Below, piece after piece: positions 55,061 through 64,000 of a stretch of DNA of 64,000 nt. The stretch spans positions 1-64,000 of the forward strand of contig CAMBMH010000002.1 of NCBI GenBank assembly GCA_945868575.1, in the 5' to 3' direction. Position 1 is the stretch's first letter. Every line of letters starts with the position of its first letter. Position numbers and translations under genes: made by a program. The stretch comes from Singulisphaera sp. GP187. Lineage in GTDB: Bacteria > Planctomycetota > Planctomycetia > Gemmatales > Gemmataceae. The notes below the pieces were generated by a model that searched no databases, had not been told where the DNA came from, and saw nothing but the letters and a program-made list of their open reading frames with translations.

Positions 55061-57988
55061 TCAGTCAACAAAAACGAATTCGCCAAGATTGAACGCCACC
55101 CGAGCCAAAGTTTCCAAACCCGATTTGGCGCCGCTTTTTCGGACCAGGGCAGACCAGTCCTCTTGCTCCCTGGTTGTCGGCTCGCGAAGCAAAACCGTCC
55201 GGAACAATTCCCGGATCGATTCGGACACATCAACCACTTTGTCCTTTGCCCCTTCTTTGGACACTTTCGCCGCAAGCCCGCGGGACATCTCCAAAACAAA
55301 CGGATTGTTCCACATGGCCAGCGCCTGAAGCGGACCGAGCGTTTCGTTGCGTTTTTCCGTCATTAGCGAGGGATCAGCCGTATCCAGGGTCGTCAGAAAT
55401 GGGTGCTGTTGGGAGCGGACCACAAACCGGTAGATAGATCGCCTGTGCGTGGACACATCCGCCGGATCGGATTTTTCGTAAAGGTAATGCGGGGAATGCT
55501 CAGGTTTTTCCACCACAAAATCCTTGAAGGGTGGTCCAAAAGGCTCGGGCCTAAGCTTTCCAGAAAGCAGAAGCAACGAATCGCGATAACTCTCCGCGTC
55601 AAGGCGATGCCGTCGATGACGCGAGAATAGCAGATTTGCAGGATCCGCCTCCAGAGTCTGTGGTGATGCCTGGGACGATTGCTTGTAGCCCCGACTGGTA
55701 ACAATCAGGCGACTAAGCGCGCGAGGCGATTGCCCGTTGTCACGAAACCATGTCGCCAACCAATCGAGAAGTTCGGGGTGACTGGCCGCCATTCCCATTC
55801 GGCCAAAATCCGAAGGTGTCTCGACGATTCCACGCCCCATATGCAATCGCCAAATCCGATTGACAAACACCCGCCAGGTCAAGGGATTGTCCCCATAGGC
55901 GATCCACTTCGCCAATGCCGCCCGCCTGCCCGATTCATTACCCGAAACAGGAAAATCGACGGAAACAGGATTCAACGAGGCAATTGCTCCAGGCGTGACC
56001 TCGTTAAGGGGTTTCCCAACATTTCCCCGCTGAAGGAGATAAATGGGTCGTGGTTTCCCGCCGTCCGGTCCCGTTCCCCGAAAAGCCCCCGATCCGTTGT
56101 GGACCGTCGCGGCAAATACCCTGGCTGCGGGCGGCAGAGAGGCGATAACTGATTGAATGTTCTGGATTTTCGCGGACAACTCCGATCGTTTTGACTCTGC
56201 GGCCATGTTTTTGGGAAGGCCTGCCTCCTGGGCGATCTGTTCCAAAATCACCTGCATTTTTGCGCGAATTTCCGCAGGGGCTTCATATTTCACCCCATCG
56301 GTCAGATTGGCCCGTCCCCAGCGGGGACCCGCCTCAATCGAGGAACTGGTGTTGGGAACAATTCCCCGGGCAAGGTTTTTGCCTTTCCCGTCCAGAGCCT
56401 CCACTTCGGCCAAAGCGGCGATGTAATCCCCTTGTCGGAGTGTTAATTTGGGAATCTCAATGCGCAAGGTTCGACCACGGGCACCTTTGACAGGGATCAT
56501 CAGAGGCTCAAAACCCGGGAACGAAATCTTGTCTAAAACCACCACCGGTTTTCCATCAAGTGTAACTTTGATCGCGGTGGGAAAGCCAAAACCGGCACCA
56601 ATCCCACCAAAATCATCATGGCAGGGCCAAAGCAACACCCTCTCAAGATCCGCCTCACGGCCAAGGTCGATTTCGATCCATTCGGGATGATCGGGAGTCG
56701 GGTGAATGGCCGAGTGAAATCCAAATGCTTCGGGCTTCCCTGGAGCCGATTGACCTAGCGCCCGAAGTTTTGATTCCAATCCGGTGAGTGATCCGCCCGG
56801 GAGGGCTAGCAATTCTTTTTCCACCTGTTCCTTTTGCTTCTTAAGACCGGCCAATCTCGAACCGATTTCAGGATCGGTGTGGTAGGTTTTGTCCGCCCGA
56901 TCCACAGCGGCAAACACCGCCTGAAGCCGATAATAATCTTCCTGACGAATCGGATCAAATTTATGGTTGTGGCATTGGGCACATTGAACGGTAAGTCCCA
57001 TGAAGGTATTGATTGCCGTTCCCACCATATCATCACGATCCAGGTGTCGGGCGGTTTTGCCATCCAGTTTGGTTTCGGGAACCTCGGCATGTCCAATCAG
57101 GTCCCAGGGGCCGGCCGCAAGGAAACCCAACGCTTCGATCCCATCGCGTGTTTCCGGGTAAAAGGCATCGCCTGCGATTTGTTCGCAAATAAACCTTCCG
57201 AAAGCGCGATCGCTTTGGAATGACCGGATCAGATAGTCCCGATAGGGCCATGCATTGGGACGGGGCTGGTCCTTGTCATAGCCATGGGTGTCTCCAAAGT
57301 GGACCAGATCCATCCAGAATCGGGCCATTCGTTCGGCACGATGGATCGAACCCAAAAGGCGGTCGACCTGTTTTTCGTAGGCGCTTGGGGATTTGTCCGA
57401 AAGAAACGCCTCCATCTCGCCGGAAGTAGGAACGAGGCCGGTCAGGTCGAGGGAAAGTCGACGCAGCAGTGTTCGCTTATCGGCCTCGGGGGCAAATCCG
57501 ATTCCTTTTGCGGTCAGTTTTTGCAATAAAAACGCGTCGATCGGATTTCCCGGCACCGAATCAGGCACCTTGACTTTTGCCAAGGGACGAAGCGACCACC
57601 AATCGGTTCCGTTGGACTTGTCCGTGGCACCGGGCCAATTTGCCCCGGACTGGATCCATTCGCGCACAAGGGCCACTTCCTCCCCGGTCAGCTTTTTGGC
57701 TTTTTCAGGAGAAGAGGAAGCTGGCGGCATATCCATACCGGGTTCCTGACCGGTGATGACCCGATAAAGCAGGCTCTTGTCAGGCTGGTGAGGAACCAGA
57801 AGGGGACCGGAGTTCCCCCCAGCAAGTGCCTTGGCTCCATGCGAGAGGTCCAAGCCGCCTTTGGGCTTCTTGGCTCCATGGCATGTAAGACAGCTTTTTT
57901 CCAAAACCGGGCGAATTTGCCGATCAAAATCGACTTTTTTGGTTTCTTGGCTTGGGACCTGGAAAAGCAGAAGAAGTGAAAGGAGCAA
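55061..57988 (-). CDS. Planctomycete cytochrome-c-type protein (PSD1, DUF1549/DUF1553), second copy
   Basis: IRPVLEKSCLTCHGAKKPKGGLDLS; FWMDLVHFGDTHGYDKDQPRPNAWPYRDYLI; NRIWRLHMGRGIVETPSDFGRMGMAASHPELLDWLA; internal discoidin-like segment. Confidence 0.92.
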   Translation of the reverse strand: MLLSLLLLFQVPSQETKKVDFDRQIRPVLEKSCLTCHGAKKPKGGLDLSHGAKALAGGNSGPLLVPHQPDKSLLYRVITGQEPGMDMPPASSSPEKAKKLTGEEVALVREWIQSGANWPGATDKSNGTDWWSLRPLAKVKVPDSVPGNPIDAFLLQKLTAKGIGFAPEADKRTLLRRLSLDLTGLVPTSGEMEAFLSDKSPSAYEKQVDRLLGSIHRAERMARFWMDLVHFGDTHGYDKDQPRPNAWPYRDYLIRSFQSDRAFGRFICEQIAGDAFYPETRDGIEALGFLAAGPWDLIGHAEVPETKLDGKTARHLDRDDMVGTAINTFMGLTVQCAQCHNHKFDPIRQEDYYRLQAVFAAVDRADKTYHTDPEIGSRLAGLKKQKEQVEKELLALPGGSLTGLESKLRALGQSAPGKPEAFGFHSAIHPTPDHPEWIEIDLGREADLERVLLWPCHDDFGGIGAGFGFPTAIKVTLDGKPVVVLDKISFPGFEPLMIPVKGARGRTLRIEIPKLTLRQGDYIAALAEVEALDGKGKNLARGIVPNTSSSIEAGPRWGRANLTDGVKYEAPAEIRAKMQVILEQIAQEAGLPKNMAAESKRSELSAKIQNIQSVIASLPPAARVFAATVHNGSGAFRGTGPDGGKPRPIYLLQRGNVGKPLNEVTPGAIASLNPVSVDFPVSGNESGRRAALAKWIAYGDNPLTWRVFVNRIWRLHMGRGIVETPSDFGRMGMAASHPELLDWLATWFRDNGQSPRALSRLIVTSRGYKQSSQASPQTLEADPANLLFSRHRRHRLDAESYRDSLLLLSGKLRPEPFGPPFKDFVVEKPEHSPHYLYEKSDPADVSTHRRSIYRFVVRSQQHPFLTTLDTADPSLMTEKRNETLGPLQALAMWNNPFVLEMSRGLAAKVSKEGAKDKVVDVSESIRELFRTVLLREPTTREQEDWSALVRKSGAKSGLETLARVAFNLGEFVFVD

Positions 57989-58024
57989 AAGTTGGCTCCA
58001 AAAATAAGCTGTAAGGGGGCCGAA

Positions 58025-58762
58025 TCAGCCCAAGGGGGGTTTTAACCCAGTATATAGCGTTGCTATACCCAGGGTAAAGTGGCGATAAGTGACATCCAAC
58101 CACCCGGCCTCCCGGATCCAGCTGCAAAGTGCCTCATCCTGGGGGAAATTATTCACACTTTGGGGAAGGTAGGCATAGGCGGCATCCGGGCTTTTGGAGA
58201 AAAGCTGTCCGATGCGAGGAAGGACCGCACGGAAATACCAACGATAAAGCCCACCGATGATCGGCCATTTCGGCATGGAAAACTCAAGAATAACAAGGCG
58301 CCCACCCGGACGGGTCACACGGAGCATCTCGGCCAAAGCCAGGTGAGGATCCTGGGTATTCCTGAGCCCGAACGCAACCGAAGTCAAAGCGAAGTGGTTA
58401 TCCAGAAGTGGAAGCGCCAGGGTATCGGCCTCAAGGAAAACAGGGCCCATGTTCTGGTCGGGGGTTTTTGCGCCTTTGGTGTCTGCATACACAAGCATTT
58501 CTCGGCAAAAATCGGTTCCAACAATCATGCGGCCAGGGTTCTTGCGCTTATAGGCAAGGGCCAGGTCGCCTGTCCCGGTACACACATCCAGTAGTGGTCC
58601 CTCCACGGTGGGTGGGGCCAAACGGACGGTGCAACGACGCCAATACGTATCTACCCAACCCGAAAGCAGTCGATTCAACAGGTCATAGCGGTGAGCAATG
58701 CCCGCAAACATGCGACGGATGTCGTTTCCCTGTTTTTGGAGAAGGGGATTTTGGTCGGCCAT
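58025..58762 (-). CDS. ubiE: Demethylmenaquinone/ubiquinone methyltransferase
   Basis: MFAGIAHRYDLLNRLLSGWVDTYWRR, LLDVCTGTGDLALAYK, VAFGLRNTQDPHLALAEMLRVTRPGGRLVILEFS. Confidence 0.93.
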   Translation of the reverse strand: MADQNPLLQKQGNDIRRMFAGIAHRYDLLNRLLSGWVDTYWRRCTVRLAPPTVEGPLLDVCTGTGDLALAYKRKNPGRMIVGTDFCREMLVYADTKGAKTPDQNMGPVFLEADTLALPLLDNHFALTSVAFGLRNTQDPHLALAEMLRVTRPGGRLVILEFSMPKWPIIGGLYRWYFRAVLPRIGQLFSKSPDAAYAYLPQSVNNFPQDEALCSWIREAGWLDVTYRHFTLGIATLYTGLKPPLG

Positions 58763-59141
58763 GGAAAGAATCACCTTTAGGAAAAAGCCTCACGATTAAG
58801 TTTAGTTTCCGGGTTGTTCGGGAAAGGAAAAATCGGCCAAATGGTCTGGGAAGTCCAAAAAAACAGGCACCCATCCCGGGCAACTTTCGGAAAACCAAAG
58901 GTTATTTTCATGGTGCCGCCTGGAATGTGGGAGATTCAATTGTCTGCCACGGAAAGCCTTAACACTGACGGATCGAACATAAATCTTTGTGTATCTGACA
59001 GTTGAGATTCACGAAGTTTGATGCTTCACGAAGTTTTTGGGCTATCCCGTTCGGACATTTTGGGGGGATTGGTGAAAATCGATAAAGCCGTCAAAACCGT
59101 AATTGCACGAAATTTGCCGTTACATTTTGCCCGCCTATTGC

Positions 59142-59170
59142 TTGACACCCAGATTCGCTGTTTTACCATA
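59142..59170 (+). promoter_or_regulatory. Possible sigma70-type promoter upstream of the QxAGKG-repeat gene
   Basis: ttgaca at 59142 with weak -10 (accata/taccat) at 16-17 bp spacing. Confidence 0.3.
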
Positions 59171-59379
59171 ACAGGGTATACAAGTGGACGCTCCTTCCGA
59201 GGGTTGCAAGCGGGCAACCTAAGGAAAGCTGGTTCGGGTTAACTGAACTAGGTCAACGGGGTTTCCCCCCATTGGGTTGGGTGTGGCCACTCGACTTGTT
59301 CCAGGCCTAACGTGGTGTTGGGGCTGGCGGCTCGAAGTAATTGGTTGGTTCCTACATCTGTTTTGGAGGCTTGTGAGTT

Positions 59380-59799
59380 ATGTTTAGCGCTATTCTTATG
59401 GTTGCGGTTTCTGGCGGCGTCGAAGCTCCTGCCCTCGGCGGCGAGCTGAAGAGCAAGATCAGCAACATGGGTGGAAACCTCAACTTGCGTGAACGCCTTA
59501 GCGGCCTTCGTGGCAAGCTCGGCAATGGTTGCGACAAGTGCGAAGAAGTGACCACCACCAAGGCCGCTGGTGGCAAAACCCAAGCCGCTGGCAAGGGTCA
59601 AGACGCTGGCAAGGGCCAGGCTGCTGGCAAGGGCCAAGCCGCTGGTAAGGGTCAAGAAGCTGGCAAGGGCCAAGCTCCTAAGGCTCAAGCCGCTGGCAAG
59701 GGTCAAGCTGCTGGCAAGGGCCAAGCAGCTGGCAAGGGTCAAGACGCTGGCAAGGGCCAAGCTCCTAAGGCTCAATCCGCTGGCAAGGTCAAGGGTTAA
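59380..59799 (+). CDS. Small basic hexapeptide-repeat protein (QxAGKG)n, hypothetical
   Basis: MFSAILMVAVSGGVEAPALGGELKSKISNMGGNLNLRERLSGLRGKLGNGCDKCEEVTTTKAAGGKTQAAGKGQDAGKGQAAGKGQ...; purine-rich gagg upstream of ATG; terminator downstream. Confidence 0.75.
   Translation: MFSAILMVAVSGGVEAPALGGELKSKISNMGGNLNLRERLSGLRGKLGNGCDKCEEVTTTKAAGGKTQAAGKGQDAGKGQAAGKGQAAGKGQEAGKGQAPKAQAAGKGQAAGKGQAAGKGQDAGKGQAPKAQSAGKVKG
59578..59796 (+). repeat. 18-bp degenerate tandem repeats encoding QxAGKG
   Basis: Repeated gctggcaagggycaa units interrupted twice by gctcctaaggctcaa. Confidence 0.92.
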
Positions 59800-59839
59800 T
59801 TCCCTTTCGGTCATACCAATGGCCGAGCATGATTTTCGT

Positions 59840-59870
59840 AAAGACGGACGATTCATCGTCCGTCTTTTTT
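59840..59870 (+). terminator. Intrinsic terminator after the QxAGKG-repeat gene
   Basis: aaagacggacgattcatcgtccgtctttttt. Confidence 0.9.
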
Positions 59871-59953
59871 CGTTTCACCAAACTCCGAGTTTTTGCCAAA
59901 CAGATCCTTTCAGCGCAGATATACGCAATCCAAAATACGAGATTCCCATGAAG

Positions 59954-61054
59954 CTATGGGTTCCAAAGGCTGGAACCCTTCCTTTGAAGTGAAATCACAC
60001 GCCCCTGTTTGATCCATTTCCATTGGGAACCAAGCTGGGCGCTCTTCAAAACCTTTTCCCATCTGTCCGAAGCGGACTGTTCAGTAAAAATCCACTCTGC
60101 TCGCAGGTTCCCTGCCTCTTCCCAAAGCCCAAAAACGCCCGAATCTGACGGAAAATCTACTCCCTTTGCGGTCCAATCAGGAAAATGGCCCAAAAGGATC
60201 AACGCGGCATGTCTTGAGGCAATTCCGCCCCGGGCAGCCAACCAGGCGGGCGCGTCCGGCGGAATGCGCCCAAGCCGAAGCTCCAAAAAATCAGGAGCAA
60301 GGGTGCCTCCGTAATCGTTAGTTATCTGGCTGGTTTGCAAATTTGGCGCAATCGAAGTCCCCATTGCCGCCAGAAATTTCCCGCCTGCTTCGTTCCACTC
60401 CAGAAATCCCTCTTTTTGGTGTAACCGAATTCCCGGGATTCCTGGCCCCGGAAGAACAACCTCGTTGTTTCCGGAAGGATTTATACCCGAGTTGGTCGAT
60501 TCCAGCTGAAAGGCAAGGCGAACCCATCCACCTGTATTGGGATGCTTTTCTCCAAATTTTCGTGATACAGCCCACTGACCTGTTTTGCCTATGCCAAATG
60601 CTTGGGGAATTGCCAAGAAACGACAACCGGATATCCCAGAGTCATATTCCTTTGAAATTGCTATTTTGTTGTTTCCATTGCGTTGGACCTGTCCACCTTC
60701 GGCATGGTTTTCCTGACCATCAAGACTTTCGGGAAGGAGATTCAAAAGGCAATCATTCCCAAAGGGAAAATCACCCTTGCCCCAAACCACCAGGTCCGAA
60801 CCTCGGGCTACATTCTCCACAAGGCGGTCAGTAGCCGCAAAACGGTTGGGGAGGTCACGGGCCCTTCGTTGCGACTGGGTCCATAGTGCCAATCCAAGCC
60901 CAAGTGCCCCCATTAGCATAATCACACCCAATACCCCCAATCCCGTGAGCCATTGCCCACGCCTCGAGGGAATGTGCGGGGCCTTGTAATCCTTTTCATT
61001 TGGGAGGGAATGGTTTGGGGAATTTTGGGTGGGAACAGGATTTTGGGTTGGCAT
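59954..61054 (-). CDS. Hypothetical single-TM protein
   Basis: ORF 59954..61321, likely start ATG 61054; TM GQWLTGLGVLGVIMLMGALGLGLALWTQSQRRARDL. Confidence 0.6.
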   Translation of the reverse strand: MPTQNPVPTQNSPNHSLPNEKDYKAPHIPSRRGQWLTGLGVLGVIMLMGALGLGLALWTQSQRRARDLPNRFAATDRLVENVARGSDLVVWGKGDFPFGNDCLLNLLPESLDGQENHAEGGQVQRNGNNKIAISKEYDSGISGCRFLAIPQAFGIGKTGQWAVSRKFGEKHPNTGGWVRLAFQLESTNSGINPSGNNEVVLPGPGIPGIRLHQKEGFLEWNEAGGKFLAAMGTSIAPNLQTSQITNDYGGTLAPDFLELRLGRIPPDAPAWLAARGGIASRHAALILLGHFPDWTAKGVDFPSDSGVFGLWEEAGNLRAEWIFTEQSASDRWEKVLKSAQLGSQWKWIKQGRVISLQRKGSSLWNP

Positions 61055-61195
61055 GATTTTTTCCGAAATGGGGAACCTCTCCATCATGGCCGAGATAGGA
61101 ATTCCGCGTAAAGCCTTGCCTAAAAGCCACTGCGGGCGCACGATGACAAAATGGATAATAAACTCGGGCATTTTTTCCTCGGAAAGGTTGAAACC

Positions 61196-61615
61196 ATGCG
61201 AAATCCGATCCTTTGGGGCAAGCCGATGGCTGCGATTGTTCTTTTTTCCGGACTCGCATTGATCGGGGGTATGGTCCTTGCGGAGGAAATCGACGCAAGC
61301 CCCAAGGCTTTGGCGGCCCAAAAGGTCCTAAAGTCGAAAGTCACGGTCGATTTCAAGGATGTTCGGCTCGAAGAGTGTCTCGATGAATTCAAGGATCAGG
61401 TCAAAGGCTTCAAGTTCATGGTCGACAGCAAGGGAGGAGTTTCCCGCAATTCGAAGCTTTCCTATACCGGAAAAGATGTCCCACTCAGCGACGCACTTGA
61501 CGGGCTTCTCAAAAAGAACGGCCTAGGTTACCAAATCATCTCCAACAAGGGGAATGCTTACGACGGGTTGATCAAAATTGTCCAGGGTGCGGATCGTGGC
61601 AAGTTGGTGAAATAG
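61196..61615 (+). CDS. Exported protein with secretin/TonB short N-terminal (STN)-like domain
   Basis: ORF 61151..61615, start ATG 61196; KVTVDFKDVRLEECLDEFKDQVKGFKFMVDSKG...VPLSDALDGLLKKNGLGYQIISNKG. Confidence 0.6.
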   Translation: MRNPILWGKPMAAIVLFSGLALIGGMVLAEEIDASPKALAAQKVLKSKVTVDFKDVRLEECLDEFKDQVKGFKFMVDSKGGVSRNSKLSYTGKDVPLSDALDGLLKKNGLGYQIISNKGNAYDGLIKIVQGADRGKLVK

Positions 61616-62302
61616 GTGGACTCCCCGTTTTTGGATTCCATTGATTGGGAACCTTTTTATCCCCCACATCCAGCGGATCCGTTGGGTGTGGTGGGAGTCG
61701 GCGAGGACCTGCACCCGGAACTATTGCTTGAGGCTTATGATCTGGGGATTTTCCCCATGCCAGAGGACGATGAAAACCTGGTCTGGATGTGCCCTGAACC
61801 TCGGGCAATCCTTAGGCTGGAAAAAATGTTAAGTCACAAACGCCTCGCAAGGCGCATTCGTTCGCTTCAACTCCACTATTCTGTGGGCTTGGACTTCACG
61901 CGAGTGATGCGTTCCTGCGGAGAAAACCGCGCCGAAGGGACCTGGATTACGCCGCGAATGGTGGACGCATACCATTGGCTGCACAGGCTTGGTCGGGCCC
62001 AAAGCCTTGAGGTTTGGCAAGGATCGGACCTTGTCGGTGGGGTTTATGGGGTCTTGGTTGGGTCCATTTTTTGCGCCGAATCGATGTTTTCCAGGATTTC
62101 CGACGGCTCCAAAAGCGCACTCTATTTTCTTTGCCAACACCTTTTAGCTCAGGGCTTTCGTTTTATCGACTGCCAATTGCTCAATCCGCATACAGAATCG
62201 CTTGGGGCCGAGGAAATTCCACGCGAGGAATATTTGAAACTTTTAGCCGTCTATCGGAGTGACTCTCCTTCGCTGATTCCAGGCAGATATCCGGCTCTTT
62301 GA
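61616..62302 (+). CDS. aat: Leucyl/phenylalanyl-tRNA--protein transferase
   Basis: GTG start; DPLGVVGVGEDLHPELLLEAYDLGIFPMPE, TWITPRMVDAYHWLHRLGRAQSLEVWQGSDLVGGVYGVLVGSIFCAESMFS, FIDCQLLNPHTESLGAEEIPREEYL. Confidence 0.95.
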   Translation: MDSPFLDSIDWEPFYPPHPADPLGVVGVGEDLHPELLLEAYDLGIFPMPEDDENLVWMCPEPRAILRLEKMLSHKRLARRIRSLQLHYSVGLDFTRVMRSCGENRAEGTWITPRMVDAYHWLHRLGRAQSLEVWQGSDLVGGVYGVLVGSIFCAESMFSRISDGSKSALYFLCQHLLAQGFRFIDCQLLNPHTESLGAEEIPREEYLKLLAVYRSDSPSLIPGRYPAL

Positions 62303-62373
62303 ATTTCCTGAATTTTTTAAAACCAATCGCAAGATAATTTTGGTTACATGTGCTTATGGGTTCAATATTTATT

Positions 62374-63432
62374 TTATTTACCCGTCATTCTGGTCATGGT
62401 TGGATCGGACATCCAAAGATACCAGAAGCCTCCCTGACGGGTTCGCTCGAGTCCGGGAATCGAGATGGGAAGCACTGTCCCCTGAAGGGGCTGATTGGCG
62501 ACAGTGTCATAGACCGATCGAACCGTCTCCTGGCCCCGGCGATACATCATGATCTCAACGGTTCCCGTCGATCCACTTTTTCCTTGTTGCCCGGCGGCGA
62601 CCCCGACCGCGTCCTCAAGCGAGCAGATTTCATCGACCAAACCACCCTTGAGGGCCATCGTGGCGGTCATTACCCGGCCATCAAGCAGCTTTTCGGAAAC
62701 CTTTCTTGAAGCACAAACCGCGGTTTTGAATCGATCGTGGTGTTCCCGTGCCATGACTTCGATCATTTCCCGTTCCGCAGGATCCATCCGGCGGCTGGCA
62801 GTTCCAAGGTCAATATGGTCGCCCGATTTGATGCTTTGATCCGCAATGCTCAAAATGTCGAGCATTTTTTCGAGTACCACCACCGGAAAAACTACCCCGA
62901 TACCACCCACGGTAGCCGCCGGGGAAATGGTAATCCGGTCACAGGCAGAGGCGGCAAGGTACGCCCCGCCTGTCCCGGTTTCCAGAATATGGGCGACCAC
63001 CCGTTTGGATGTTCGTTCCCTGAAACGGTGGATTTCGTTAGCAATTAGGTCGGATCCACCAACCGTTCCCCCGGGACTATTAACCCGGAGAACTACACCG
63101 ACAACCGCTTGGTCGTTTTCCGCCGCCTGGAGTTTTTCATGGAAAAGTGCTACCGGATTGGATCCCTGGGACCCCAGGCCAACGAGAGATTCCTGAACCA
63201 ATAGGCCTTCCAGCTCAATGATGGCAACGCGATTGGCACCCGAAGTTCCAGGCAAAACCACAGAATGCAGAGGTTCAGGCGAATTTTGAGGAGAAAGATT
63301 GGCGTGAATGGCTGCTTCGATCGGTTTGGAAGAGGTAAGCTGCCCGTCAAGTGCTACCGAAATAGGCGTGATACAACCCGTTGCACAAAGCAACAAACAA
63401 AGGCAAAGGAGATTCCCAAACCGCCAGAACAT
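62374..63432 (-). CDS. S49-family (SppA-like) lipoprotein, likely non-catalytic
   Basis: Lipobox LLCATGC; VVLRVNSPGGTVGGSDLIANEI, ETGTGGAYLAASACDRI, VVFPVVVLEKMLDILSIADQSIKSGDHIDLG. Confidence 0.82.
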   Translation of the reverse strand: MFWRFGNLLCLCLLLCATGCITPISVALDGQLTSSKPIEAAIHANLSPQNSPEPLHSVVLPGTSGANRVAIIELEGLLVQESLVGLGSQGSNPVALFHEKLQAAENDQAVVGVVLRVNSPGGTVGGSDLIANEIHRFRERTSKRVVAHILETGTGGAYLAASACDRITISPAATVGGIGVVFPVVVLEKMLDILSIADQSIKSGDHIDLGTASRRMDPAEREMIEVMAREHHDRFKTAVCASRKVSEKLLDGRVMTATMALKGGLVDEICSLEDAVGVAAGQQGKSGSTGTVEIMMYRRGQETVRSVYDTVANQPLQGTVLPISIPGLERTRQGGFWYLWMSDPTMTRMTGK

Positions 63433-63560
63433 GATTTATGGAGCCTCCCCTAAGTCCTCACAACCGCTATCGGCCTTACACATTCTCCATCTTGACTATA
63501 ATTTTCCCCAACGGTCCTCAAAGGTGACGTGTTATTGTGTTATCACGAGGAAACCAAATC

Positions 63561-64000
63561 ATGGACATCACGCAAACATCCTTTTCCAAATTCCGCCTTT
63601 CTTTGCTGGTATTGCCCCTGATCCTGCTTTATCTTCCCGGCTGTTTAAATGGGGAAATGCCCGATGCGACCTCTAACCTGGTCTCCTCGCCTGAATTTTC
63701 CCCTCCTTCACCAAAAGCCGCCACGAGTGATTTTTTTCGATCCACAAATCAGGAAGGCCGTCCCGGTTCGCAAAATTCCGCCGGGCTAGCCCAACTTGAA
63801 GATTCGGCCCCGGTCGCATCACCATCGGACGGTTTGGGAGCAGCAGCGGGGCAAAATCTCCCGGCCCGAAAAATCATTCAGAACCACAACATTGAGGTTG
63901 CAATTGAGGATCTGGAAAGTGCGGAAAAGCGGTTGATGGAATTGGTTCAGGCCAGCGGCGGTTATATCTCCCGGTCAGAAGTGGGAAGCATTCCGGGAGC
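63561..64000 (+). CDS. DUF4349-like lipoprotein, runs off window end
   Basis: Open frame from ATG 63561 (no stop, so absent from ORF track): MDITQTSFSKFRLSLLVLPLILLYLPGCLNG...IIQNHNIEVAIEDLESAEKRLMELVQASGGYISRSEVGSIPG. Confidence 0.7.
   Translation, partial: MDITQTSFSKFRLSLLVLPLILLYLPGCLNGEMPDATSNLVSSPEFSPPSPKAATSDFFRSTNQEGRPGSQNSAGLAQLEDSAPVASPSDGLGAAAGQNLPARKIIQNHNIEVAIEDLESAEKRLMELVQASGGYISRSEVGSIPG

Noticed and set aside
59248-59856. 202-aa minus-strand ORF of (L)AS repeats opposite the QxAGKG gene
   Set aside because: The plus strand has a better start context and a properly placed terminator; the minus ORF is a repeat shadow.

Overview
The window appears to be a contiguous chromosomal segment from a planctomycete (Planctomycetota). 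Support: two DUF1501 + cytochrome-c-type DUF1549/DUF1553 gene pairs, a DUF4337 protein, a pseudokinase-TPR giant protein, an N-terminal 'LESLENRLAPA' motif and many PQQ/WD40/sialidase secreted proteins. About 45 protein genes, 5 tRNAs and several intrinsic terminators are supportable. The best-conserved part (37.8-53.5 kb, minus strand) is a transcription/translation block: tRNA-Thr(UGU)-Tyr-Gly-Thr(GGU)-tuf-rpmG-tRNA-Trp-secE-nusG-rplK-rplA-rplJ-rplL-rpoB-rpoC. The most system-like unexplained region (13.3-21.2 kb, minus) encodes a PilM/PilN-like fusion followed by two large single-TM proteins, all three with Gly/Met/Pro/Ala-rich low-complexity segments. This may be a divergent type IV pilus or T2SS-like inner-membrane platform. 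Other items of note: a pseudokinase-TPR fusion with HRD changed to HRA; an S49 (SppA-like) lipoprotein with both catalytic positions substituted; a QxAGKG hexapeptide-repeat small protein with its own leader and terminator; a 421-aa SecE; triple 14-bp direct repeats upstream of a cytochrome operon; and a structured 0.55-kb intergenic region. No CRISPR array, rRNA, prophage or IS element was seen. All family calls come from reading motifs, with no database search.
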